From: Pseudonocardia parietis | GTDB lineage: Bacteria > Actinomycetota > Actinomycetes > Mycobacteriales > Pseudonocardiaceae | Direction: 5' to 3' | NCBI RefSeq assembly: GCF_017876315.1 | Contig: NZ_JAGINU010000004.1 | Span: forward strand, 62,001-126,000 | DNA length: 64,000 bases | In this document: positions 34,101 through 43,238 of the stretch, piece after piece | Position numbering within the stretch: the stretch's first letter is position 1 | Layout of the letters: each line of letters opens with the position of its first letter | The notes under the pieces: model-generated | Seen by the model: only the letters and a program-made list of their open reading frames with translations | What the model was told of the DNA's origin: nothing | Database searches by the model: none | Position numbers and translations under genes: made by a program

Positions 34101-35844
34101 CGGCCGGGACACCACCCGCGAGTCGCTCTACCCGGCCATCACCCGCGGCCGGTCGATGAACCTGATCTACCTCGTGACCCAGCAGACTCCGGACGAGCAC
34201 GACCAGCGCCGCATCGAGGACACCCCCGCGCAGCGCCTGGCCGACCTGCTGACCCACAGCGAGGTGGCCGAGGCCGCCCTGAGCGTGCGGGAGAGCGCCG
34301 AGCACGACCTGCGGTCGTTCGCCACGATCGGTGCGCTGATGAACCAGGTCAGCATGCGTGCCGCCGGCACCCGCAATGACGAGATCCTCGCCGGGCTGCT
34401 CACCTCGGATCAGCACGAGCGGCTGCGCAACGAGCCCGCCTACGGGCGCATGCTGAACAAGGTCTACGCCGCCGAGCTCGACGGGCACGACCCCCGCGCC
34501 CTGTTGGGCGAGGCGGTCGGGATGCGCAGCTTCACCGACGCCGAGGCGCTGTCGAAGGTGCTGCACTGGCGCCTCGGGCAGCTGCTCGAGGACCGCGAAC
34601 CCGAACGGGGCGAAGGTACTGCGGAGGCCGGGGCGGACTGGACCACCGTGGCCGACACGCTTGCCCCCGGGGAGGTCCGGGACTACCTCCACGCGCTCGG
34701 GGAGGTCGCGCAGGAGCGCCAGCACAACCTCGGGCAGGAGATCGCGGCCCAGCCCCCGCAGTGGGCCCTCGACCGGCTGCCCGAGGTCCCCGACCCGGTC
34801 GAAGCGCCGCAGGAGCGCGCTGACTGGGAACGGCGAGCCGGGCTGGTGGCTGCCTACCGCGAGTACCGCGGCATTCCCGACCACCAGGCCTCCCTCGGCC
34901 AGGCGCCGCCAACCGAGCAACCATTCGCCTACAGCCTGTGGCGCCAAGCCACCGAGGCCCTCGACCCGGACCCGACCGCGCTGGCCTGGCAGCAGAAGGG
35001 CACCACCGAGCTCTACCGGGCCCGGGAAGCCTGGGCGCTGGAGCTGTATCGCGCCGACGAGTACGGGCCCCGCGCCGTGGGCGAGGACCTGGCCGCAACC
35101 CGGCGTCTCGCCGCGGAGATCCGCGACGACGGCCTGCTGACCCGCGCCGAAGCCGACGCCCCCGACCCCGCCGGTGACCGCGACGAACTGCTCGCCACCG
35201 CGCAGCGCCACCAGGACCTCGCCGCGACCTACACCGAACAGGCCGACGCCCTCGCGCGCGAGTACGAAGCCCGCCAGCAGTGGTGGGAACAGACCGCGCC
35301 GCTGCGCGAAGCCGACCAGGCCGCGGCCGTCGAACTCGACCGCCGCAACCTGCCCGCCTGGCGCGAGACCACCCTGCCCGCCGAGCAGCGTGGTGAGCAG
35401 CTCGAACTGCCCGACACCACCGGATCCGCCCCCACGCCGGTCGCGGAGCCTACGGTCGAGCCCACGACCGAACAGCACGACACCGGCCGGCGCCACGTCG
35501 GCCAGGAGGAGGCGGCGGCCCCGGAGGCGGGTGACACCGAGGTCGCCGCCAGCATCGGCGAGTCGCCGAACCGGGCACGGGAGGCCGTCGAGACGTTGCG
35601 GCGGACCACCCGCGACAGCGAGCTGCAGCGGGCCCGCACCGAGCCGCTACGGGCCCGCGACCAGCAGCAGCGCGCGGTCCACGACGCCTACACCGTCCGG
35701 GCACAGCGGGACCAGCTCGACCTCGAAGCCGAGCGCAACATTCCCGGCCAGCAGCACGCGCAGCACGTCCGCGGCATCGACCACGGCTACGACGTCGAGT
35801 ACGGCCGCGACGACTACGGCTACGACATCGACGACGACTACTAG
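31180..35844 (+). CDS. MobF-family conjugative relaxase-helicase (TrwC/TraA-like)
   Basis: A 1554-residue protein. The relaxase domain covers roughly residues 1-330. A candidate nicking Tyr lies in SVEYLLHG (Tyr15) and another in GGVEYLQ (Tyr57). GVWFGSGLEALGL follows, and the metal site is HHTNRDGEPQLHSH (His248/249, His259, His261). A RecD-like helicase follows, with Walker A GPAGTGKS (651-658), Walker B VVVDEGG, GDHHQLQPVG, and a late TLAYALTNYAAQGVTVD segment. The C-terminal 400 residues are acidic and coiled. It would nick oriT and unwind the transferred strand. The frame is uninterrupted. No type IV secretion genes are in the window. Confidence 0.93.
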   Translation: MGVVRVTAMAPGSVEYLLHGCDSRPEQAPEQGVDFPTVEPGGPDFERSQVHHGGVEYLQSATEHGEPDGVWFGSGLEALGLPARAGDTATAGDVRAVFGQLRYPDHVVAGSTEKAPIYLGSKPRRFRTAAQIVADALKAEPEATAERRFEIETSAKKNTRTPTAYYDVTFSPVKSVSLYYTALLAAGDSEGAETVRAAHEQAVRVALGSAEADVAYVRSGRHEGRGPSGRTVGEWEAATGLAAVVYGHHTNRDGEPQLHSHAGVLNRAATIDGRVLALDGQAFKPVKDAMATAYTRAYQQLLSEQLGVVFELRADGVAREIAGIDRELMAAASTRTHEKVRPRVAELVEAYTARHGRAPGSRAKRALVEQAVKDTRRPKSGLAGPAAVAAWAAGERGRAAKLAAALDAVDERVMAAAATGGHPATAALTVPEGMTGQPLGREVARLVLAEIEAFHTATAQAVDGHTTGGRAAAVAADRGLSTLGFTVDQALVAGVADVQAKYATWTVGNLTAAIDEHLGDRAGIGVAVEQRPAFVAALAGAVLDAPARYGVVQVSAGDPVPVPDALRRVGPGLDGRSMFRAHIDERYATTAAIAGEERLRALTQTPGAVTVESERIEAAIGGLGSRGLSPDQSAVVAGVLGSGRTVDVLVGPAGTGKSHTVGALAGVWQTETGGRVLGLATAKIAAQNLDGLGLEGMTTAAFRKQFLEQDARSGQVRQRLQAGDLVVVDEGGISTTAELIEIADLAAAVGAKVLLTGDHHQLQPVGAGGMFAHLAEQPGTFELDTVHRFANDWEADASLQLRAGDVSAVAAYTDRGRVRTGSLEEMAEHAVRGHLADMLDGKQALLIVDTNQMAAELSTKIHKELVRLGHVAPDVLTRLPDETEIGVGDLIQANNNDGRQRVDPGPDGVHRPVTNKQRYTVIGRDRHGQLLAQDEYGAVAHLTDDYVDEHVTLAYALTNYAAQGVTVDVGRAVTGRDTTRESLYPAITRGRSMNLIYLVTQQTPDEHDQRRIEDTPAQRLADLLTHSEVAEAALSVRESAEHDLRSFATIGALMNQVSMRAAGTRNDEILAGLLTSDQHERLRNEPAYGRMLNKVYAAELDGHDPRALLGEAVGMRSFTDAEALSKVLHWRLGQLLEDREPERGEGTAEAGADWTTVADTLAPGEVRDYLHALGEVAQERQHNLGQEIAAQPPQWALDRLPEVPDPVEAPQERADWERRAGLVAAYREYRGIPDHQASLGQAPPTEQPFAYSLWRQATEALDPDPTALAWQQKGTTELYRAREAWALELYRADEYGPRAVGEDLAATRRLAAEIRDDGLLTRAEADAPDPAGDRDELLATAQRHQDLAATYTEQADALAREYEARQQWWEQTAPLREADQAAAVELDRRNLPAWRETTLPAEQRGEQLELPDTTGSAPTPVAEPTVEPTTEQHDTGRRHVGQEEAAAPEAGDTEVAASIGESPNRAREAVETLRRTTRDSELQRARTEPLRARDQQQRAVHDAYTVRAQRDQLDLEAERNIPGQQHAQHVRGIDHGYDVEYGRDDYGYDIDDDY

Positions 35845-35921
35845 CCCGACCAGACAGGGCACCCGGCACGGGACAGGGCTCGCCTACGCGCGCACGACGG
35901 CACAGGTAGTGGGTGAGGCCG

Positions 35922-36698
35922 TTAACCCGTCACCATGCGGGCCCAGTAGGCCGCGCCAGCCGCTCGCAGCTTCTCCTGGTCGGGACCAAGCCCGGCCTCC
36001 CGCTGAGCACGACGCCGCGCCTCCTGCTCGGCATCCAGCCGCAATGCCCGTTCGTCGGCCAGTACCCGGGTGCCGGTGACGTGCCACGGCCCCGGGCACA
36101 CACCGCGATCGTTGTCCCCGATGTACTCGTGCCACGGCGGGTCGACGATCTCGTAGATCGAGGAGGTGTCGCGCGGGAAACCCCAGGACGCCTCCAACTC
36201 CTGCTCCGCCAGAGCCCGCAGCCGATTCATGTGGAACCCCTGCGCGGAGGAGTACACGCCTTCGCGCAAGAACTCGGCCGAGACCGGGGCCCGCTCCCCC
36301 GTCGCCAGGATGGTCGCCATGGCACCGACGTAGACGTGACAGTGCCACCGGGCCTGCTCGAAACCCGGCGTGACAGCCTCGACCACCCCGGCGAGCTCCA
36401 GCCGGGCGGGCGAGAGGATCGACGTCCGCTCCGGGTCCCCGGCCCAACCGCACGACTCCTGGACCTCGCGCAGCAGCCGGTTCAGCAGCCCGCTGTAGGC
36501 GCGGCCCCAGGCATCCACCTCGTTCGCCAGGCCGGCCTCGGCCATCCCGTCGAGCATCACCGACAGCGACACCGGCGCCCGGAACAACACCTCGTGCGCA
36601 TCCCGCGGCGGCGCAGCAGCGGGGTCGGTGACATCGAACAGCGGCGCGGGCTCGACCCGGGTGGACCCGTAGCGGCCGACACGTGCCATCCCGGTCAC
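35922..36698 (-). CDS. Protein with a relaxase-like histidine motif, 258 aa
   Basis: GTG 36698 is chosen for AGGAGG 8 bp upstream; a frame opens 9 bp earlier. The central part reads GFEQARWHCHVYVGAMATIL, then LREGVYSSAQGFHMNRLRALAEQELEASWGF, then HEYIGDNDRGVCPG. This recalls the His-x-His core and following helix of rolling-circle relaxases of the TrwC type, but no catalytic Tyr pair or helicase is present. It ends 78 bp from the relaxase stop on the opposite strand. It could be a shortened relaxase relative or an accessory protein. Moderate confidence that it is a real gene, low on function. Confidence 0.6.
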   Translation of the reverse strand: MTGMARVGRYGSTRVEPAPLFDVTDPAAAPPRDAHEVLFRAPVSLSVMLDGMAEAGLANEVDAWGRAYSGLLNRLLREVQESCGWAGDPERTSILSPARLELAGVVEAVTPGFEQARWHCHVYVGAMATILATGERAPVSAEFLREGVYSSAQGFHMNRLRALAEQELEASWGFPRDTSSIYEIVDPPWHEYIGDNDRGVCPGPWHVTGTRVLADERALRLDAEQEARRRAQREAGLGPDQEKLRAAGAAYWARMVTG

Positions 36699-36986
36699 GA
36701 CACCCACCTCCTGTGCTGGTCACCGGCGCTGTTGCGACACCGTGAGTGTAGTGGGCCGGACCGTCCACAAACGGGGTCGGTGCGTCCGCGTCCGAGCAGA
36801 TCGCTTCGCCCGTCCCGTGGCCACCGCGGGGTCGAAGCCCGCGCCGGGGACACGGGTGCCAGGGTACGAAGGCGCCGGCCCCGCAGACTCAAGACAGTTG
36901 CCGCCAGGGCCATGGAGGCGCTCGGCTGCGTTCGGGTTCGCCCCCCAGGACTACCGGAGCTTGTCCCAGGGCCGGCTGGTGACGGG

Positions 36987-37250
36987 TCAGTCGCGGTCGA
37001 GCCGCTCCAGGATCTGGGCGAGGGTCCGCTCCAGGCCGTCGAACCGGGCGTTGGTGGTCTCGGTTAGCTGGTCGACCTTCGTGTCCAGGGCTCCCACCCG
37101 GCTGTCGAGGGCGTCGACCTTCGTGTCCAGGGCTCCCACCCGGCTGTCGAGCGTGTCGACTTTGTCCTCAATGCGGGAGCTGATCTCGTACAGGGAGTCA
37201 ACGTCGGCGCCCTGCTGCCGCAGGCGGCGCTCCACCTCAGAGGACGACAT
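36987..37250 (-). CDS. Repetitive coiled-coil protein, 87 aa
   Basis: The protein is nearly all coiled coil. An 11-residue unit (VDTLDSRVGAL, DTKVDALDSRV, and so on) repeats from about residue 30 to 62, mirrored by DNA repeats of about 42 bp at 37075-37160. It starts MSSSEVERRLRQQGADVDSLYEISSRIEDKV and ends FDGLERTLAQILERLDRD. It resembles short DUF1640/tail-fibre-like coiled coils on plasmids. It lies alone between mobilisation and partition regions. The 36699-36986 gap upstream is empty. Confidence 0.55.
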   Translation of the reverse strand: MSSSEVERRLRQQGADVDSLYEISSRIEDKVDTLDSRVGALDTKVDALDSRVGALDTKVDQLTETTNARFDGLERTLAQILERLDRD

Positions 37251-37971
37251 GACCGGGACCCTACGACACTCCGCAGTGCGATGACGGCGAAGGACCGCAC
37301 CCGGTGTCGTTCCAGACCGCCCGGGCCTCCTCGACCATGCCGCACCCGCAGGGCTGCGAACGCTCGGACCTGCTCCGCCGCTGCTGCTGAAGGGATTCAG
37401 GCGGGACGGCCCGATCCTGGCAGCGCAGGGGACTCGATGACCCGTCCGTACTGCTCGGATTCACCTAACGTGGCGGCCCCGTGACGGCACCGTGGCGTCC
37501 CTCGCGTTCCGATATCAAACTACAGTTCGAGTGAGTGGTCAGCAATGGGAGTGGCTACCAACGGCCGACCATCAGTGAACGGGACGCCCTTGGCCGAGGG
37601 ACGCCTCGTGTTGATCTCTCTGGAGAGTCGGGCCAGCACACTCGGCGCGGACTGTCCGGGCGAACTCGGTGACATGTCCTACCTGCGCAGAGGAGCACCT
37701 TGGCGGTTTCAGTCCATACCGGCAGGCGTGACGGGCGGTCTCGACGGCGTAACACGCCCGTCAGAAGTTGTCGGCTCCACCGGGGGGTGCTGACGTTGAC
37801 GGTGCTACGCCGGCGTCGGTTGCCGAACGTAAACGCCGTTTACGCCCTGACGGCTCGGCTGCGGCGCGCCGAGGTGACCCTGTTTCCTGGGATCGCACCC
37901 ATGATCTGCGACCATCTTCGGCGATCCGAAGTACCACCCGCCGGGTGGGAAGCAGACGGAGGGATTACTCC
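37251..37971. other. Gap upstream of parA, contains palindrome site 1
   Basis: About 720 bp. A weak 82-residue frame (37545-37793) has ordinary composition but no family and no ribosome binding site, so I do not call it. Palindrome site 1 (37829-37843) lies 128 bp before parA and may serve as an operator for autoregulation by ParB. GC falls locally around 37500-37540 (TTCCGATATCAAACTACAG), which suits a promoter. Confidence 0.5.
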
Positions 37972-38688
37972 ATGGCGCGCGTGCATGTCATCGCGAATCA
38001 GAAGGGCGGAGTCGGCAAGACCACCGTCACCGTGAACCTGGCGGCCGTGGTCGCGGACACGCTCGGGGGGACCGCGGACTCGTCACCGGTGCTGGGCGTC
38101 TCGACCGACCCGCAGGCATCGATGCTCGAGTGGGCCCAGCGGGTGGGCGACGAGTTGCCGTTCGACTTCGAGCAGTGTCATGACAACCCTCAGCTGCTCG
38201 GCAAGCTCCGTGAGATCAAGCAGTACTCGCACATCTTCGTCGACACCCCGGGAAACCTGGAGGATGAGTCGATCCTGCAGGCCGTGCTTACCCAGGCCGA
38301 CGACGTCATTGTTCCGCTGGAGCCGGAGCCGATGTCGTTTTCACCGGCCACGAGGTCGATCCAGCGGGTGATCCAGCCGGCCGGGGTGCCGTGGCGTGTG
38401 CTGCTGAACAACTGGGATCCACGCGACGGCTCCGGGGACCTGGACCAGACCCGCGAGTATGTGGCCGCCCGTGGTTGGCCGTGCTTCCACACGGTCGTCC
38501 GGCACTACAAGCTGCACACTCGGGCCTCCGCGGAGGGCGTGACGGTGGTGCAGTACGCCAAGAACCGTGTCGCGTTGGAGGCGCGCCAGGACTTTTTCCG
38601 TCTGGCACTCGAGGTACTGGGCAGCGGGGGCGAGGGCCCACGGCACGCCGACGGCGTAAACGGCGTTTACGCCGAGGGCGAGGAGTAG
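37972..38688 (+). CDS. parA: ParA-family partition ATPase
   Basis: A 238-residue deviant-Walker ATPase. Walker A' is KGGVGKTT (Lys11-Thr18), with signature Lys11. Walker B is HIFVDTPG with Asp91. Small ParA without an N-terminal DNA-binding domain (type Ib-like length), so autoregulation would depend on ParB. Residues 229-233, VNGVY, are encoded by palindrome site 2 (38656-38670) within the gene. The ParB gene starts 3 bp after the stop. It would move plasmid copies by ATP-driven cycling on the nucleoid. Confidence 0.93.
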   Translation: MARVHVIANQKGGVGKTTVTVNLAAVVADTLGGTADSSPVLGVSTDPQASMLEWAQRVGDELPFDFEQCHDNPQLLGKLREIKQYSHIFVDTPGNLEDESILQAVLTQADDVIVPLEPEPMSFSPATRSIQRVIQPAGVPWRVLLNNWDPRDGSGDLDQTREYVAARGWPCFHTVVRHYKLHTRASAEGVTVVQYAKNRVALEARQDFFRLALEVLGSGGEGPRHADGVNGVYAEGEE

Positions 38689-38691
38689 CCA

Positions 38692-39702
38692 GTGGGTAAG
38701 CGCGTCAATCTCGCCGAGCTCGCCCGCGAGGAAGTCCCAGCCGACTATTCACTGCCGGCTACCCCAACGTCGGGCGCAGAGCCCACCCCCACCGAGACCC
38801 CCACCACGGTGGAGCCACCCGCTCCGGTATCGGAGCCGGAACCGGGCCCGGACACCGCGATGCTGCCAGTAGCCGACATCGTGTCCAACCCGTTGAACCA
38901 GCGCTCCGGCCACGATGATGAGGACGCCGAGTTCTACGAGCTCGTGGCCACCATCCGTGGTCACGGCGTGCTCCAACCGATCGTGGTGTGCTCCGCGAGC
39001 GCCTTCGCTGCCCGCTACACCGACCAACAGTCCGCCGTCGACGGAGCGACGTGGGTCGCCCTGATCGGGAATCGGCGGCTGCGGGCCGCCACGATCGCCG
39101 GTCTCGAGCGCATCCCCGCGCTGGTCAACGACGACCGGATCGCCTCGATGTACGAGGTCATGCTGGTGGAGAACAGCCACCGCAAATCCCTCGGTCCGCT
39201 GCACGAGGCGATAGCGATGCAACGGCTCCTGACCGAGGCCGACATCACCCAGCGCGCCCTGGCCACCCGCATCGGACGTACCGCCATGTATGTGAGCCAA
39301 CGGATGGCGCTGCTCGGACTCATTCCGGCGCTACGCGAAGCGCTGGAGATCGGCACGCTGAAGGTGGAACAGGCACGCCAGTTCGGTGGGCTCCCCGAGG
39401 ACCAGCAAGAACTGATCGCCGCGGCCGGTCCGCCCTACCGCAAGCCCACGCTCGGCAGCCCGCTGCCAGGTGGGCAGATACCGCGGCGCACCCGCCGCAG
39501 CATCGCGGTGTCCAGCCCGGCCCGGGCCGCGGTCTCCATCCGGGAAGTATTCACCGAAACCGAACGCGCCGAACTGATCCGGCTGCTCTCCGAACCCGGA
39601 GACCCAAGCCAAGCCAGCGCCTCGACCGAGGCCGTTGCTCGGACCGAACCGGAGTCAGCTACCGAGCCTGATCCTGCTAGCCCGACGGCGCAGGCCAGCT
39701 GA
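38692..39702 (+). CDS. parB: ParB-family centromere-binding protein
   Basis: A 336-residue protein. After a Pro/Glu-rich linker (residues 22-60), the ParB/Srx domain begins LPVADIVSNPLNQRS, includes GNRRLRAA (about 126-133), and the box ENSHRKSLGPLHEAIAMQRLL. This precedes a helix-turn-helix (TQRALATRIGRTAMYVSQRMALL). The C-terminal dimer region is short. GTG 38692 lies 3 bp after parA. The canonical ENxQRxxL box is changed to ENSHRKSL. The expected targets are the 22 palindromes that follow. Confidence 0.93.
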   Translation: MGKRVNLAELAREEVPADYSLPATPTSGAEPTPTETPTTVEPPAPVSEPEPGPDTAMLPVADIVSNPLNQRSGHDDEDAEFYELVATIRGHGVLQPIVVCSASAFAARYTDQQSAVDGATWVALIGNRRLRAATIAGLERIPALVNDDRIASMYEVMLVENSHRKSLGPLHEAIAMQRLLTEADITQRALATRIGRTAMYVSQRMALLGLIPALREALEIGTLKVEQARQFGGLPEDQQELIAAAGPPYRKPTLGSPLPGGQIPRRTRRSIAVSSPARAAVSIREVFTETERAELIRLLSEPGDPSQASASTEAVARTEPESATEPDPASPTAQAS

Positions 39703-39730
39703 CGCACCGCCGCTTGCAGGGCGGGGCTAA

Positions 39731-39769
39731 CGGCCCCGGGGCGTAAACGCCGTTTACGCCCCGGGGCCG
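39731..39769. repeat. 39-bp perfect palindrome after parB (site 3 extended)
   Basis: The partition palindrome at 39743-39757 is extended on both sides to perfect 19-bp arms (outer sequence CGGCCCCGGGGC) around a single central C. It begins 28 bp after the parB stop. The outer part would fold as a GC-rich terminator hairpin in RNA, so the site may combine transcription termination with ParB binding. Site 9 has a shorter similar extension (GGGGAT on each side, 41392-41418). Confidence 0.8.
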
Positions 39770-42700
39770 CATCCAAGTGCGGCTGAGGCGACCGGGTGCC
39801 CAGTCCAGTCCCGGAGGACGGACAGGCACGCCATCGATGCCCGTAAACGGCGTTTACCGAGCACTCCCGGAACCACGCTGGCATCGACGGTCTGGACGAA
39901 CGACGACCGAGCGAGCGACGCCACGCCAGGACGGCGCCAAGCCCGAGACCACCGTGCGCTGCAGTGGCAGGCACGGCACGCCCGCCCTGCAAGGGGCGCG
40001 ATTTCGACCCGGGGGGCCACGGACGGTGCATCCCCCTTCTGAGCCCAGCGCCCTGGCCGCGCGGACACGACGGAACCTGCAGCAATCCGTCGGCGCCACA
40101 TGGGCGGGTAAACGCCGTTTACACACCTCTTGCGCTCACCGGTCCGACAGGCGCAGCATCCACACCAGCTCGGCAGAGCAAGCTGGAACCGCCGTCTGTG
40201 ATCGGATAGTTGACGTCTCGGATCCGGACTGGCTGCACGATCATGGAGGCAGCAGGCCGCGACCTGCATCCAGCTGGTCCGGCGGTTCCAGGCCCACGAG
40301 TTCTCGGCACTTGAGGAGTCCCCGTTGCGGTGCCTGATCGGATGTTGCACCGGGAGCGCGTAAACGCCGTTTACGTCGCAGGTGCAGGCCCGGCGGTGCG
40401 GGACTGCTGGCAGAGCGAGAGTCGCCACCGTCTGCCGTCTGCCGTCTGCCGTGGCGCGTAGTCACACCCCTGCGAGGGCGTAAGCAGAGCAATCGTGCAG
40501 CCGGTCGCCGAAACCCGCACGCAGTGCGGCGGCCTCCGGCAGCGCGGCACTGCCGGCAATACCGATTGGCGCTGCGCGCTGCAAGCATCAAAGGTCCTTT
40601 CGTGGTGGTGCGAGATGGTGGCCGGTGGGCGCATAAACGCCGTTTACGCCACGGGTACCAACCCCCGGCGCCCCTTGGCCTGGGCAGCCCGTGGCTTCGG
40701 GCGATCTCGGCCAGGGTCAAGCCATCCGCAAATGCGTGGAGCCCCCGCCGTCGCCATCGGCGCTGCCCGCACGGTCAGGACGATCGACATTGCCGTGACG
40801 CGCTGCGCAGGCCACCGGTCAGTCCACACGCCGAGAACTGGATGCCCGTCCGTCCCGGGCGGCCCGCGGGTGACGGACTGCAGGCCCAGCTACTCGCTCG
40901 GCTACGGCGTGACTGCTGGCGACCGAGCCGAGGGCAGTGCCGCGTGGGCCACGGACGTCCACACCGACCGACCCCTCGGGCTCTCCACTCGCGTCGGTGA
41001 GAGGTGGTGAGAGGTGAGGACCGTCCGGGCCAGGCCGGCGGCGAGGAGGCGAGCTGGGGTGCTCCGGTGGTCGGCACGACTCCGCGGCCGAGTCGAGAAG
41101 GCCATCGCAGCCACCCGGCCTGGGTAAACGGCGTTTACGCACGAGCCGCAGAGCGACCTTGGCCCGTACTGGCGTCCTGGAGCGGGATCGCGAGAACCAA
41201 GGTCTGCAGCCTCGCCGCGGCCGCGCAGTAACAGACGGTGGTGCAGCGAATGCGGACCGCGCTACCAACGATGCCCGAACCCTTCGGGAGGCAGCTGCTG
41301 GGGACCCGTGCCCGAGCGTCCTCCGAGAGTGGGGAGGCGTGAGTGCGGCGTGGCGCCGGTGCTCGGACCGGAGTCGGGCCGGAGTCGGGCCGGGGATGTA
41401 AACGGCGTTTACATCCCCACCGGCAAGCGCTTCATTCCCGACCGCGGGTACACCTCCCAAGCGGATCCGGCCGTCCGCCCGGACGTCGTGGCGGTCGCGT
41501 CACGGTCGGGGCCTTGGCGGCCGCTTTCCCCGGCTGGACGGCGCCGAGTACCGACAGCTGCCGCGCACAGGGATGCGACCGGACCCTACGGCAGGGCACA
41601 GGATCGACTCGCCCAGCCGACTCAGCGGCGACGCCAAGAGCCGTCGCTCGGATCGCTGCGCTGTTGCAGATCCTCTCGGATCCCTCGCAGCCCACCACGC
41701 TCGCCTGCCACTGCGTGCATAAACGCCGTTTACGCTTCGGCGCTCCACACCCCGTCGGCGAGGCTGTCGCCGGGACCCGCGGAAGCTGCTCGAGCCCGAC
41801 TGGGCGTGGCGGCGCCTGGGGCTTCGGACTCGGGCACTGGTTGTCTGCTGGTGCGATCTGGCTTCCCGCCCCACGGCCTGTCCCGGCGATACCGATCGGC
41901 ATCCCTCGCTGTGTGCATCGGAGGCGCTGGCCCGGTGCGAGATGGTGTCCGTCGGGGGTCCTCGTGCCCGCACCACCGGAGTCGTCACCTGCACCCACCG
42001 GGACTGCGAGCGACCTCGACTCCGCGGGAGTCGGTCTCGGTGTAAACGGCGTTTACGACCGCTACCGAGCGTCCGTCCTCGGCCGGTGGGTCGACGATGC
42101 CCGCAACCTGTGGAATCGCCCTTTCCGGCCCCGAGTCATCTAAGTAGGAGCCCATGGGCGCAGTCTGGGTGGCCGGCGGCCTGGGGCGAGCTTTCCACAC
42201 GGCCCGTGGCCGTCAGCAGGTACACGCCGCCAGCAGCGGTGGTCTCGGCTAGGTGAGGGCACCGTGCTTAAAGGGTTCCCAGACGCCCGGCTGACTCGGG
42301 ACATCACACAGCACTAGCGGGGTGCCCGACTACGCCGGCGGCCAGGAGGGATAAACGGCGTTTACGCACGGGCGCGGACACGGCTGCGTGCCGGGCGTCG
42401 GAACCTTCCCCGCCGCCGCGGCGCGGGGTGCACACGCTCGGCCTCATCCGCGCGCGGCCGCCCAGCCATCTCAGGTAGGAGTTCACTGCCGCGACCGCAA
42501 TGCACGCGAGGCGGACGGCAGTCGACCACCTCCTGCACAGCCGCGACCGAGCGGCCCCGCACCGAACCCAGCAGACGGCACTCAGTCAGCCGGCTGCGCC
42601 CGAGTCGTGAACGGCGTTCACGCTGCTGCCGCGAGGGCTCCTTGGATCGCGATACGCAGCCGTGCCGTCCGTCATTCACGCCGTCTCGGCGCTGCGGCTA

Positions 42701-43238
42701 AGTCTGCGGGACGGGCCCTGCAGGCGCGGGCGGGCCCTGGGCCGTTGTTCCCGCGCCGTCGTGGGCAAGCTGGGTAAACGGCGTTTACTCGGGGCCGGTC
42801 GCCGACGCCGCCACCTGCGGGTAGCCGCTACCCCTCGCCGGTCAGGCTCACCCATTGCATCCTTCGGCCTGGGCGTGGTGCGGGCAGGAAGGCAGCTCGT
42901 ACCACGACACAACAAGGCCGAATCTGGCCTCGATCCTGCCGTGCTGCCGCGGCGGCCCGTAGCCCACTAGATCGGGGCACCGTCGCAGCCGTCGCAGGTT
43001 CCGGATAAACGGCGTTTACGCACCACGCGCAGGGCGTCGAGACCTACTCGCGTCCTGAAGCAGGTGGGGTCGCCGAGGCCCGGTTTGCGGAATCGACGCT
43101 GAATTCGTGGCCGCAGCCGGCCGGTCCGGCTGGGCGCGGGCCGCGTTGTCGACGATGCCTGCGACCCTTCGGGCGGCTGGTGTCGGCGGCATCTGAAAAC
43201 TGACCCCCTGTCGGCAGGTGAAGGTTGACCCCCTCCCG

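Noticed and set aside
33076..35496. 806-residue open frame antisense to the relaxase
   Set aside because: It mirrors the codon structure of the clearly homologous relaxase on the + strand and has no own motifs.
37545..37793. 82-residue protein upstream of parA
   Set aside because: No ribosome binding site, no recognisable motif, and not adjacent to an operon. Likely a chance frame.
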